A program made the translations under genes and the position numbers. Below, piece after piece: positions 1 to 7,949 of a stretch of DNA of 21,070 nt. This DNA comes from Prevotella sp. CAG:924 (GTDB lineage Bacteria > Bacteroidota > Bacteroidia > Bacteroidales > Bacteroidaceae): NCBI GenBank assembly GCA_000431975.1, contig HF988525.1, positions 1 to 21,070 of the forward strand. The letters run 5' to 3'. Position 1 is the first letter of the stretch, and each line of letters begins with the position of its first letter. The notes below the pieces were generated by a model. It made no database searches, was not told the origin of the DNA, and saw only the letters and a list, made by a program, of their open reading frames with translations.

Positions 1-1
1 A

Positions 2-259
2 GCCACTGCGTCCAGCTTCACCCTGCTCGGTGAAAGATACTCGAAAGATACTTTCAGAGTATTCTATAAAGGACAAAAGATTGAAGGCGCCACCGCGTCC
101 AGTTTCACTCTGCTCGGTGAAGGATATGCCAAGGACACCTTCAATGTGTTCTACAGAGGACAAAAGATGGAAGGGGCAACATCTTCAAACTTTGTCATTC
201 TTGACAACGGCTATGCCAAGGATGCTTTCAACACATACTATAATGGCAGGAAAATTTAA
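2..259 (+). CDS. C-terminal part of a DKNYY-like repeat protein (5' end outside window)
   Basis: The frame beginning at base 2 is open from the window edge to TAA at 257-259 and encodes 85 residues. These are three consecutive units of about 29 residues, each with the pattern A-T-(A/S)-S-x-F-x-(I/L)-L-(G/D)-x-x-Y-(A/S)-K-D-x-F-x-x-(F/Y)-Y-x-G-x-K. The alternation of a Y(A/S)KD motif with a (F/Y)Y-x-G-(Q/R)-K motif matches the DKNYY repeat family, which is common in bacterial cell-surface or secreted proteins of unknown role. The third unit is the most diverged and ends the protein at the G-R-K-I position. The start, any signal peptide and the total length lie outside the window. A different frame here is also open (30-272), but it lacks protein-like composition and is a shadow of the repeats. 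No function beyond the repeat assignment is claimed. Confidence 0.7.
   Translation, partial: ATASSFTLLGERYSKDTFRVFYKGQKIEGATASSFTLLGEGYAKDTFNVFYRGQKMEGATSSNFVILDNGYAKDAFNTYYNGRKI
2..259 (+). repeat. Tandem 87-bp coding repeat, three copies
   Basis: Units lie at 2-88, 89-175 and 176-259. Units 1 and 2 are nearly identical at DNA level (for example CACTCTGCTCGGTGAA against CACCCTGCTCGGTGAA), and unit 3 is more diverged. More copies probably lie upstream of the window. Confidence 0.75.
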
Positions 260-360
260 AGTTATTGCCTAATAACACGGAATTCGAGATTCAAGCTCCT
301 TCTACCTCATCAAACACGGGACGTAATCTCGATTTTAACAGACATCCCATTAAGTAAGAT

Positions 361-440
361 TGACCGTCAAAGAAGCCCTATCATACATATTCCTGATTCG
401 TAAGCAATGCGTGCTCTCGTTAGGCTTCTTTGAACGGTCA
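361..440. repeat. Long inverted repeat, 17-18-nt arms, 45-nt spacer
   Basis: TGACCGTCAAAGAAGCC (361-377) is complementary to GGCTTCTTTGAACGGTCA (423-440) apart from one bulged base, and pairing can continue weakly inward (CTA with TAG). There is no T-run on either side, so it is not a standard intrinsic terminator. It could be a stable 3' hairpin of the upstream gene or a small repeat element. The class is unknown. Confidence 0.6.
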
Positions 441-599
441 TCGTTAATATACGACAACATCAATTAGCATCATTGAGTCAAGGATTTAAAGACATCTTGC
501 AGTACCTACTAACTTCTATGATTAGGGGCAACGACTGTCCAAGTCTTAAAAATTACAAAAAAAATCCGTCTTCCGTGAAACCTAAAAAAAATAAAACAG

Positions 600-608
600 T
601 ATATTTGC
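600..608 (+). promoter_or_regulatory. Putative -7 promoter box for the MFS transporter
   Basis: TATATTTGC fits the Bacteroidetes -7 consensus TAnnTTTG followed by C. No clear TTTG -33 element lies about 19 nt upstream. It would give a 5' leader of roughly 100 nt before the ATG at 719. Confidence 0.45.
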
Positions 609-718
609 AATGCCATTTGAACATTAAGGGCCTGGTAGGCTTGTCCCCGACACACATTATAAAATACTACTCTTATATCTGTTAATATATAATCTTGCAT
701 TCAGAAATAACAAGCAAT

Positions 719-1894
719 ATGATGTCAACAAAGAATTGGATGGTACTGATAGGATTAACTTGTGCCGCATTCATCTTCAACACCTCTGAGTTCATCCCCA
801 TAGGCCTCTTAACAGACATTGCGAATGATTTTTCCATAACCGAAGCCCAGGCCGGATGGATCATATCAATTTATGCCCTGATAGTCATGCTACTCTCATT
901 ACCTCTTATGATTGTAGTATCCAGATTCGAGATGAAAAAACTCCTCTCCAGTGTCATTTTTGTCTTTGTAGGATTTCAGCTGCTGTCGGCGGTATCCACC
1001 AGCTATCACATGCTGATGCTATCAAGAATTGGCGTTGCGTGTACTCACTCTATATTCTGGTCCATCGTTTCGCCACTGGCCGTAAGAACCGTACCGGAAA
1101 AATACAAGTCGACTGCACTGAGCATGATCGTAACCGGCACGTCCGTTGCCATGATTTTCGGATTGCCTATCGGCAGAATCATCGGTCTGCATATCGGATG
1201 GCGCATGACTTTTCTTTGTATCGGAATATTCGCTTTTGTCCTCATGATCTATCTCTTGCTGACACTTCCGAAGGTTCCGAGCCGGGGAACGTTCTCATTA
1301 CAAAAGCTGCCGGTCCTTTTCAAAATGCCGGCCGTCTTGAGCATTTTCATTCTTTCATTTGCCATCGCGACCTCCTATTATACCGGATATAGCTACATAG
1401 AGCCATTCTTACAACAAGTTGCAGGACTACGAGACAACTGGATTACAGCTACATTGGTAATATTTGGAGCCATGGGCATATTAGGCAGCCTTGCCTTTTC
1501 CAAATTCTACAATAAGAATCCTTATAAGTTCACGGGCGTCGTACTTGGGGGTATTTTCGGTTGCCTTGTACTCCTTCAAGCCGCAGCCTGCTGCAGCGTG
1601 ACCATCATCCTATTGTGTGCCTTGTGGGGAATGGCCTTTACAGCCTCCAACGTGGTATTGCAGGCCGAGACCATAAACAACTCACCCGTAGAAGCCACAT
1701 CGGTATCGATGTCCATCTTTTCCGGCATCTTCAATCTGGGAATAGCATGCGGCACTTACATTGGTGGTCAGGTGTGTACATACGCTTCCATTTCGACCAT
1801 AGGCTATGCGGGAGCCGTGCTAGCATTCCTCACATTTGTCTATTGGTATAAGGTCGTCAGAAAGAAAATGGGGAAAAAGGATGTTGATCGATAA
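719..1894 (+). CDS. MFS sugar/drug efflux transporter, SotB-like (DHA1 family)
   Basis: This is a 391-residue integral membrane protein of the major facilitator superfamily, with about 12 hydrophobic segments and a central hydrophilic loop near residues 190-200. The N-terminal pattern FNTSEFIPIGLL, then SITEAQAGWIISIYA and the GLPIGRIIG segment, matches SotB/YdeA-type exporters of arabinose, IPTG and related small solutes. Substrate specificity cannot be read from sequence. A TTG at 695 would extend the frame by eight residues, but the polar extension and the ATG pair at 719/722 just before STKNWMVLIGL favour an internal start. I chose 719; 722 is equally possible. It is a single-gene transcript: its own promoter box lies upstream and a weak hairpin with a T-run lies downstream. 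Base composition is visibly more AT-rich than the pepT-men block. Confidence 0.8.
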   Translation: MMSTKNWMVLIGLTCAAFIFNTSEFIPIGLLTDIANDFSITEAQAGWIISIYALIVMLLSLPLMIVVSRFEMKKLLSSVIFVFVGFQLLSAVSTSYHMLMLSRIGVACTHSIFWSIVSPLAVRTVPEKYKSTALSMIVTGTSVAMIFGLPIGRIIGLHIGWRMTFLCIGIFAFVLMIYLLLTLPKVPSRGTFSLQKLPVLFKMPAVLSIFILSFAIATSYYTGYSYIEPFLQQVAGLRDNWITATLVIFGAMGILGSLAFSKFYNKNPYKFTGVVLGGIFGCLVLLQAAACCSVTIILLCALWGMAFTASNVVLQAETINNSPVEATSVSMSIFSGIFNLGIACGTYIGGQVCTYASISTIGYAGAVLAFLTFVYWYKVVRKKMGKKDVDR

Positions 1895-2041
1895 AGGCAA
1901 GTTTCTCTCGGGAAACTTGTTGCGGAACGTGATACAACAACATGCCAAAGTGCATTTGAGTGTCGTATCCTACGACGTCCGCCCTACCTTATTATATATG
2001 CGACACGCCCATGTATCCAGCCCCACCAACGTGTGTCACTA

Positions 2042-2071
2042 CATCCTACACAACCTCATCAGGATGTTTTT
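2042..2071 (+). terminator. Weak intrinsic terminator after the MFS gene
   Basis: CATCCT (2042-2047) pairs with AGGATG (2061-2066) around a 13-nt loop and is followed by TTTTT. The stem is short, so the call is tentative. Confidence 0.4.
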
Positions 2072-2087
2072 CTGATTTTGACAATAC

Positions 2088-2116
2088 AAAAAGACTGGGC
2101 CGTAATGACCCAGTCT
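2088..2116 (-). terminator. Intrinsic terminator of the phosphatase gene
   Basis: On the minus strand AGACTGGG and CCCAGTCT (2109-2116 with 2092-2099) form a perfect 8-bp stem around a 9-nt loop. The T-run corresponds to A at 2088-2092 and overlaps the foot of the stem by one base. It lies about 50 nt beyond the phosphatase stop codon. Confidence 0.75.
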
Positions 2117-2165
2117 CCCACATCCGTCTGTTCCTGCCGACCTGTGACAGGAACCCATATAACTA

Positions 2166-3107
2166 TCATTTCTTTTTCTCTACCGTGTAAACCACCTTAC
2201 CGCTCTTATTGATGAAATAGAGGTCAAGCGTGTGCTTGTCAGCGCTGACGAGCGAGAAGCCCGACTCACCGGAGCAGAACACCGTACCGTCGACAGCCTT
2301 CACCTTCGGACGACTCAGCGATCCGCTGGTGTTGACAACATAGTCTATGTCACATCCCGGCTTCCGGATATGCTGGAAGTTGTGGATATGTCCGCATACA
2401 TACATCGCCACGTTCTTATGCTTCTGTAAGATGGGATTGAGCCGTTTCTGCATGTCGGCCCGCTCTGCATCGCTCTTTCCCGTATCGGCATAGATCGGAT
2501 GATGGCCGACCACGATCACCCAGTCCTCCTTTGCCTGCGTCAGCGTGCTGTCGATCCAGGCGAGCTGACGGTCGATGTCCTGCTTGCAGGCATCGGGATA
2601 CTGGATAGAGTCGTTACGGTATTTGTCGATCAGAGGAGTCGTATCAATAAGCACCAGACGTACGGTAGTGCCATTGTCTTCGATCACCTTCGTATAGTAT
2701 CTGCCTGGCATCTCCCAGCGGGCCGACACCTTGGAATAGTCAAGGCAAGCCTGGGTGTTGCCACGATACTCATGGTTGCCACACACAGGATACCACGGCA
2801 GCATCAGCTCGGGATGAGAATAGATCAGCTCATAGTTGGTCATCCACAATGGATCCTGCGTACTGCGTATTCCTTCAAAATGGTGGACATCCCCGGCAGC
2901 TACCACACACTCGATGCCTACCGTCTCTGCCATACGGCCCATAAGATCGGCTATAGGCTTCTGATCGTAGTAACCGTTACGGCCAAGATCGTTAGCTACA
3001 TAGAAGTTGACGTCTTTCTTCAGCTTCGACCACTCGGTAGGAGTCTGTGCAAAGGCAGATGTAAGGGCCATCGCCAGCATGATCACAAGGATCTGTATTC
3101 TTTTCAT
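2166..3107 (-). CDS. Secreted metallophosphoesterase, tartrate-resistant/purple acid phosphatase-like
   Basis: The protein has 313 residues with a signal peptide (about 1-20, ending SAFA before Q21), so it should act in the periplasm or at the cell surface. It has the dimetal phosphoesterase motif series: D40 in NDLG, GD at 72-73, GNHE at 110-113, GHH at 201-203 and GHIH at 239-242. Spacing and order resemble tartrate-resistant acid phosphatases, with one notable change. The position that is Tyr in the family motif GDxxY is His (GDVHH, H76), so the usual Tyr-to-Fe(III) ligand is missing. It probably releases phosphate from organic phosphoesters; the substrate is unknown. It lies 113 bp downstream of the TonB-dependent receptor on the same strand, separated by a terminator hairpin, which suggests a functional link but not necessarily one transcript. 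Alternative: a related phosphodiesterase. Confidence 0.85.
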   Translation of the reverse strand: MKRIQILVIMLAMALTSAFAQTPTEWSKLKKDVNFYVANDLGRNGYYDQKPIADLMGRMAETVGIECVVAAGDVHHFEGIRSTQDPLWMTNYELIYSHPELMLPWYPVCGNHEYRGNTQACLDYSKVSARWEMPGRYYTKVIEDNGTTVRLVLIDTTPLIDKYRNDSIQYPDACKQDIDRQLAWIDSTLTQAKEDWVIVVGHHPIYADTGKSDAERADMQKRLNPILQKHKNVAMYVCGHIHNFQHIRKPGCDIDYVVNTSGSLSRPKVKAVDGTVFCSGESGFSLVSADKHTLDLYFINKSGKVVYTVEKKK

Positions 3108-3159
3108 TGCTACTAAGATATAAAATAGTTATTATTATGAAGTTTCTTTCTGCACTGAC

Positions 3160-3189
3160 AAAAGCCGGGAGCTTCCCGGCTTTCTTTTT
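3160..3189 (-). terminator. Hairpin terminator between receptor and phosphatase genes
   Basis: AAAGCCGGGA (3161-3170) and TCCCGGCTTT (3174-3183) form a 10-bp stem with a 3-nt loop. On the minus strand the stem ends in TTTT, and on the plus strand it is followed by CTTTTT, so it could work in both directions. It sits just after the receptor stop codon and would end or attenuate the receptor transcript before the phosphatase gene. Confidence 0.7.
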
Positions 3190-3220
3190 ATCATTGAATC
3201 ACAATGACAGGTCATTCATA

Positions 3221-6004
3221 TCAGAAATTGATCTTAAATCCGGCATTGACTTTCACGCCGTAGTACTCTACCTGCATGGTACGGTCCTTTTCGCCCTGAT
3301 AGTAGCGGAGAGGCTGGTTGAGCAGATTGTTGGCAGCCACGTAGAAGGTGTACTTCACATTCTTACCCCATGTGTAGCTGGCGTTGATATCCATATAGTT
3401 TGTAGAGTCGTAGTAGCGGCGCAGCGCTTTCTCCTCCTGATACTCCTCATCATCCTGGAATGCTGACGTGTAGTTGTAAGACAGGCGGACATTAAGACCC
3501 CACTTGTCAAAATAGAGCGAGGCGTTGGCCATGTGCTCAGGCGATCCGGGCAGTGCCTGCTCACCCTTGTCGCCGAAGGCCGAACGGACCACACTGCTGT
3601 GTGTATAGGTATAGTTGCCATAGAAACCGATACATTTCAGTGCCGGGGAGATAAATCCGAAGTCACGCTGATAGCCAAGCTCTACACCCAAGAGGTCGGC
3701 ATCGAAAGCATTGAGCGGTTGCGACACACGCGCATCGCTGTAATTACCATAAGCCATCTTACGTGTCAGATTGACAATATAGTTGTCTACACGCTTGTAG
3801 AACAAGGCGGCAGACACCAGACCGACACTCTTGAAATAGTATTCAGTAGACAGATCATAATTGTTGGAGATGATCGGCTTCAGATCGGGATTACCCAATG
3901 CGATCTCCACCGGGTTCTCCTCTGTATTGTAAGTCGTACCGGCAACAAGCCATGAATACTTAGGACGTGCCAGAGTCTTGGTGTACGAGGCTCTTACCTT
4001 AAAATCGTTGTTCACATCCCATTTGAACAGGACACTTGGCAACCAGTCGGTGTAACTGCTCTTCTTCACGCCTGTAGGTTCGAGCGATCCGTCACCATTC
4101 TCATTGATAATATAGTTCCAGCCACTGGTATGCAGATTGGTGTTCTCCATACGCAATCCGGCCATCAACGTCAGGTTGCGGCCCAACTTCTGGGTGAAAC
4201 GCAGATATGCGGCCGTCACCTGCTCACGGGCATCATAGTTACCAGATGACTCCTCGAGATCTCTCACGCCTCCCATGGCGTCAAGCTGCTCCTGAGTGAA
4301 GGCGCCGATATATCTCTTATCAACAAACTCTGTGGGCTTGAAAACATCGCTCACCATGAATCCGTCGCGGATCTGCATCGTCAGGTTCTGCTTCCACTCA
4401 TCGCCATAGTTATCAGCATAGCCGTCGGTATAGTCGTATTTGTAAGCATCGAGAGTCTTATGCTTGTTGGTGTACTTGGCTCCGAACTTCAGAGAGTTTC
4501 CGAACAGACCTCCTGTAAGAGGCAACTCGAAGTCTACCTTAGCTTTCCACTCATCCTCATCGACATCCTCATTGCCGTTACTCAGCTCGTCAACCTTCCA
4601 GTCGCCGAGTGCAAGAGAAATAGGAGTGAGGGCGTAGGGATGTCTTCCACCTTCATCAGCCATATCAATGGTCAGACCTTTCTGCTTCAGCGTGAAGTAG
4701 CGCTCATTAGGCTTATCCTCGCTTGCCCGTGAGAAAGAAGCTGACCAGTCGGTCTGCAGACGGTCCCACAACAGATGCTTGCCACCAAGGGTGTAATCCA
4801 TTGTCTGTTGCAACTCGCGCCGTGCGTTACGGTTATCGGAAGATCCCATCTTGAGCTGTGACTTGACACTCATCTCTCCATCTCCATCCGCTAAGCCTTT
4901 AAAAGACAGTCCATAACGATTTTCCCAGTCGTTACGGCGGTTATATATACCGTTAAAGTAGATTTTATTATTGGCATTAAAATCGTAGTCCATGGAGAGC
5001 GAATAGCTCTGACGCTCACGCGTCACATAGTACTGGCGTATATCTGCATCGGTAAGCACCACATTGCCTTTGTCATCAAGATCGTAGGTGTATTCGCAGT
5101 TATCCGAACCGGCAGGCGAGTTCTGATAAGACAGAGCGGCCATAATACCGAACTTGTTGTTGAAAAAGCGGTTGCCGTAGGTAGCACCGAGGTTGAGCTG
5201 CATCTTCTCACTGATCCAGCTGTATCCCGTACCTGCCGTCACGTTGAACACCTCACGGTAAGGAGTGTTCTTCGTCACGAGGTTGATGGCTCCGCCGATA
5301 GCGTCACCATCCATGTCTGAGGTCACCACTTTGTTTACCTCGATCGACTGTATCATATCGGCAGGGATAAGGTCGAGCTGTACATTGCGTGCATCACTCT
5401 CAGCAGAGGGCAGACGATTGCCATTGACGCTGACACTCGAGAGATCGGGAGAAGTACCGCGTACCTGTCCGAAACGAGCCTCGCCCTGATCGTACTGCAC
5501 GTTAATACCGTTAATACGCTTCAAGGCATCACCAATATTTGAATCGGGGAACTTGCCCACCTGATCGGCTGATACTACATTAGTAAGGTTAAAGTTATTC
5601 TTCTGTTGATTGATGGCCTTGCTCTGTCCGTGGAAAGCGCCTTTCACTTCCACTCCTTTCAGCTCCACTCCGTCAGTAAGCACGAAATTCTGCTCGGCAG
5701 TCTTGTCAGACGATACGGTCAATTTCATGGTCTTCGGTTCATACCCTACGTAAGACACCTTCACGGTGTATGTGCCGGGCTGAAGATTAGAGAGTGTGTA
5801 ATAGCCGTTCACATCACTCACAACACCCGTATGCAAACTTTCAATGATTACTGATGCTCCGGGCAATACCTGATTATTAGTATCAACAACACGACCCCGC
5901 ATCACTCCGAGAGCAGGTGCATTAGGGCCGGGAGCAGCTAATGCTACCGACTGGAGCATTGTTGCCATGCAAAAAAGTGTTAGCTTTTTGTAGTCTTTTC
6001 TCAT
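3221..6004 (-). CDS. TonB-dependent outer-membrane receptor with CarboxypepD_reg-like domain
   Basis: This is a 927-residue outer-membrane transporter energised by TonB. It has a signal peptide (about 1-23), then a CarboxypepD_reg-like beta-sandwich (about 35-110, with G-R-V-V-D and the typical L-P-G-A-S-V and Y-V-G-Y segments). A plug domain follows (about 130-245, with FPDSNIGDALKRINGI, QVRGTSPDLSSVSVNG and DAIGGAINLVTKN), then a long beta-barrel ending in a terminal Phe (GFKINF). The plug signature resembles the TonB-Xanth-Caul group rather than a classical SusC, and no SusD-like lipoprotein lies beside it. The start is supported by the Lys-rich then hydrophobic leader. A -7-like box lies 27-35 nt upstream of the ATG. 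The neighbouring phosphatase suggests a phosphorylated ligand, but the ligand is not determined. Confidence 0.92.
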   Translation of the reverse strand: MRKDYKKLTLFCMATMLQSVALAAPGPNAPALGVMRGRVVDTNNQVLPGASVIIESLHTGVVSDVNGYYTLSNLQPGTYTVKVSYVGYEPKTMKLTVSSDKTAEQNFVLTDGVELKGVEVKGAFHGQSKAINQQKNNFNLTNVVSADQVGKFPDSNIGDALKRINGINVQYDQGEARFGQVRGTSPDLSSVSVNGNRLPSAESDARNVQLDLIPADMIQSIEVNKVVTSDMDGDAIGGAINLVTKNTPYREVFNVTAGTGYSWISEKMQLNLGATYGNRFFNNKFGIMAALSYQNSPAGSDNCEYTYDLDDKGNVVLTDADIRQYYVTRERQSYSLSMDYDFNANNKIYFNGIYNRRNDWENRYGLSFKGLADGDGEMSVKSQLKMGSSDNRNARRELQQTMDYTLGGKHLLWDRLQTDWSASFSRASEDKPNERYFTLKQKGLTIDMADEGGRHPYALTPISLALGDWKVDELSNGNEDVDEDEWKAKVDFELPLTGGLFGNSLKFGAKYTNKHKTLDAYKYDYTDGYADNYGDEWKQNLTMQIRDGFMVSDVFKPTEFVDKRYIGAFTQEQLDAMGGVRDLEESSGNYDAREQVTAAYLRFTQKLGRNLTLMAGLRMENTNLHTSGWNYIINENGDGSLEPTGVKKSSYTDWLPSVLFKWDVNNDFKVRASYTKTLARPKYSWLVAGTTYNTEENPVEIALGNPDLKPIISNNYDLSTEYYFKSVGLVSAALFYKRVDNYIVNLTRKMAYGNYSDARVSQPLNAFDADLLGVELGYQRDFGFISPALKCIGFYGNYTYTHSSVVRSAFGDKGEQALPGSPEHMANASLYFDKWGLNVRLSYNYTSAFQDDEEYQEEKALRRYYDSTNYMDINASYTWGKNVKYTFYVAANNLLNQPLRYYQGEKDRTMQVEYYGVKVNAGFKINF

Positions 6005-6030
6005 AAAAAAATCCTATTGATTTGACGGGT

Positions 6031-6039
6031 GCAAAGGTC
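6031..6039 (-). promoter_or_regulatory. Putative -7 promoter box for the TonB receptor
   Basis: Read on the minus strand the sequence is GACCTTTGC, one base off the TAnnTTTGC pattern, about 27 nt before the start codon. No convincing -33 box was seen at the usual distance. Confidence 0.4.
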
Positions 6040-6301
6040 TGACTTTTATGTTACGTTGTTGTTACACAAATTTGATGATCGTTTTAGGAAGATGTTACAA
6101 AACGGTTACGCAACGCTATCCTATGAATGCTTTCTATACCTTATTATATATAGCGCCCACAATGGAATCTCGTATATCTCTTTCGTGTCCCCTCTTCATA
6201 AAATTCCATCTACTCGTCTGTCGCTAGAATGAATCATACTGGTAATTTCCCGTCTGCAGGCTTCCGTTGCCCATCATCTCTGTGAAAGAGTATGGGATAA
6301 A

Positions 6302-6333
6302 TTTTGCAGATTGGGAAAGTTTTATTATCTTTG
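6302..6333 (+). promoter_or_regulatory. Bacteroidetes-type promoter of tRNA-Arg
   Basis: TTTTG (6302-6306) and TATCTTTG (6326-6333) are separated by 19 nt, which matches the -33/-7 arrangement of the Bacteroidetes primary sigma factor. Transcription would start shortly before the tRNA 5' end at 6353. This is the best-formed promoter in the window. The remaining sequence between 6005 and 6301 holds nothing I can assign. Confidence 0.75.
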
Positions 6334-6352
6334 TCGCCGATTAGAATCTACC

Positions 6353-6426
6353 GGCCCCGTAGCTCAGTTGAATAGAGCACCAGATTCCGGTTCTGGGTGT
6401 CGCGGGTTTGAGTCCCACCGGGGTCA
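6353..6426 (+). tRNA. tRNA-Arg (anticodon CCG)
   Basis: A 74-nt cloverleaf. The acceptor stem is GGCCCCG/CGGGGTC with one G-T pair, and the D stem is GCTC/GAGC. The anticodon stem is CCAGA/TCTGG with loop TTCCGGT and anticodon CCG at 6387-6389, which reads CGG (Arg). The variable loop has five nt, and the T arm is GCGGG/CCCAC with one C50-A64 mismatch. CCA is not encoded. Position 19 is A and position 56 is T, replacing the usual G19-C56 tertiary pair. It has its own promoter and terminator. Confidence 0.95.
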
Positions 6427-6461
6427 CTAATTGACAAAAAGAAAAGATTCTATCCCCTGAA

Positions 6462-6489
6462 GGAGTGTGCATCCGCATACTCCTTTTTT
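6462..6489 (+). terminator. Intrinsic terminator after tRNA-Arg
   Basis: GGAGTGTGC (6462-6470) and GCATACTCC (6475-6483) form a 9-bp stem (one G-T) with loop ATCC, followed by six T. Confidence 0.85.
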
Positions 6490-6688
6490 CATATCTGCCG
6501 TTAGCAGTCCCGACAAGTTGTAAGCCTGCGCCGACCGTTTCTTGTCCTATTATCATCATCCCTCTCTTTTCCACGACATATTTACGATTATAACCATAAA
6601 AAAGCGTCTTGTCACGCATCATCTCTCCACAACAAAACTGTTTTATCATTTTTATAGCAACGACTCTCCGGGTATGGGATATTTTTGC

Positions 6689-6697
6689 TAACTTTGC
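6689..6697 (+). promoter_or_regulatory. Putative -7 promoter box for pepT
   Basis: TAACTTTGC fits the TAnnTTTG consensus 29 nt before the pepT ATG. No clear -33 element was seen. Confidence 0.55.
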
Positions 6698-6725
6698 GTT
6701 CAGACGAATACAAATATTAAACGAT

Positions 6726-7949
6726 ATGGACATCACTGAAAGATTTATCAATTACACCAAGTTTGACACACAGTCGGCTGAAGACTCGACGACCGTACCC
6801 AGTACCTCCAAACAGCTCATCTTCGCCCGCTATCTGAAGGAAGAGCTGGAAAAGGAAGGACTGAAAGACGTAGAGATGGACGACATGGGCTACATCTATG
6901 CCACCCTCCCCGCCAACACGACAAAAGATGTGCCCGTCATCGGCTTCATCTCCCACTACGACACGGCACTCGATGCCAGCGGCGCCAACATAAAGGCACG
7001 TATCGTGAAGGGATACGACGGCAGTGACATCGAGCTGTCACCCGGCATCATCTCCTCACCGAAAAAATTCCCCGAGCTGCTGCAGCACAAGGGCGAAGAC
7101 CTGATCGTCACCGACGGTACGACCCTGCTCGGCGCCGACGACAAGGCCGGTATCGCCGAGATCGTACAGGCTATGTGCTATCTGCGCGATCACGACGAGA
7201 TCAAGCACGGAGACATCCGCGTGGGCTTCAACCCTGACGAGGAGATCGGCATGGGTGCCCACCACTTCGACGTGGAGAAGTTCGGCTGCAGCTGGGCCTA
7301 TACCATGGACGGCGGCGACCTGGGCGATCTGGAGTACGAGAACTTCAACGCTGCCGGTGCCAAGATCAAGATCCACGGCGTCAGCGTACATACCGGCTAT
7401 GCCAAGGGCAAGATGATCAATGCCTCCCGTCTGGCCTGCGAGCTGAACAGCCACATCCCCGACACCGACATCCCCGAGACGACAGAAGGCTACCAGGGCT
7501 TCTACCACCTGCTCGGCATCGACAGCCGCTGTGAGGAAGCCAAGCTCAGCTATATCATCCGCGATCACGACCGTAAGCGGTTCGAGGAGCGCAAACAATA
7601 CATGACCGACATCGTCGCTCAGATGAACAAGAAATACGGCGAAGGCACCGTAGAGCTCGAACTGAACGACCAGTACTACAACATGAAGGAAAAGATCGAC
7701 GAGAACCGTCATGTTGTCGACATCGTACTGAAGGCCATGCACGACTGTGACGTAGAGCCGAAGGTGGAACCCATTCGTGGCGGTACCGACGGTGCACAGC
7801 TCTCTTTCCGCGGACTGCCCTGCCCCAACATCTTTGCAGGTGGTGTCAACTTCCACGGTCCCTATGAGTTCGTATCCATCCAGGTAATGGAGAAGGCAGT
7901 AAAGGTGATCTGCCGAATCTGTGAAATCACAGCTCAGGAAAACGCCTGA
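6726..7949 (+). CDS. pepT: Peptidase T (tripeptide aminopeptidase, M20B)
   Basis: This cytosolic dizinc aminopeptidase releases the N-terminal residue of tripeptides. The protein has 407 residues, essentially the length of E. coli PepT. The metal and catalytic residues are all visible: H77 and D79 in SHYDT, the GADDKAG motif (136-142), E172/E173 in PDEEIG, D195 in TMDGGD, and H377 in NFHGP. The frame is open back to 6609, but the 39 extra residues do not resemble the family. The ATG at 6726 (MDITERFINYTKFDTQS) matches the usual N-terminus and lies just after the -7 box at 6689-6697. Its TGA shares one base with the start codon of the downstream antiporter, indicating co-transcription and probable translational coupling. 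Confidence 0.95.
   Translation: MDITERFINYTKFDTQSAEDSTTVPSTSKQLIFARYLKEELEKEGLKDVEMDDMGYIYATLPANTTKDVPVIGFISHYDTALDASGANIKARIVKGYDGSDIELSPGIISSPKKFPELLQHKGEDLIVTDGTTLLGADDKAGIAEIVQAMCYLRDHDEIKHGDIRVGFNPDEEIGMGAHHFDVEKFGCSWAYTMDGGDLGDLEYENFNAAGAKIKIHGVSVHTGYAKGKMINASRLACELNSHIPDTDIPETTEGYQGFYHLLGIDSRCEEAKLSYIIRDHDRKRFEERKQYMTDIVAQMNKKYGEGTVELELNDQYYNMKEKIDENRHVVDIVLKAMHDCDVEPKVEPIRGGTDGAQLSFRGLPCPNIFAGGVNFHGPYEFVSIQVMEKAVKVICRICEITAQENA

Larger units (their letters stand above)
260..718. other. Intergenic stretch with an inverted repeat and a promoter
   Basis: No gene is supported between the repeat protein and the transporter. The stretch holds an imperfect inverted repeat (361-377 with 423-440) and a Bacteroidetes-type -7 box (600-608). 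Short open frames here have no recognisable protein features. Confidence 0.6.

Noticed and set aside
30..272. 80-codon open frame over the left-edge repeat
   Set aside because: It is a shifted reading of the tandem repeat. The true frame starts at base 2 and gives a clear DKNYY-like repeat protein.
2499..3116. 205-codon plus-strand frame
   Set aside because: It lies fully antisense to the phosphatase, whose motifs and signal peptide are unambiguous.
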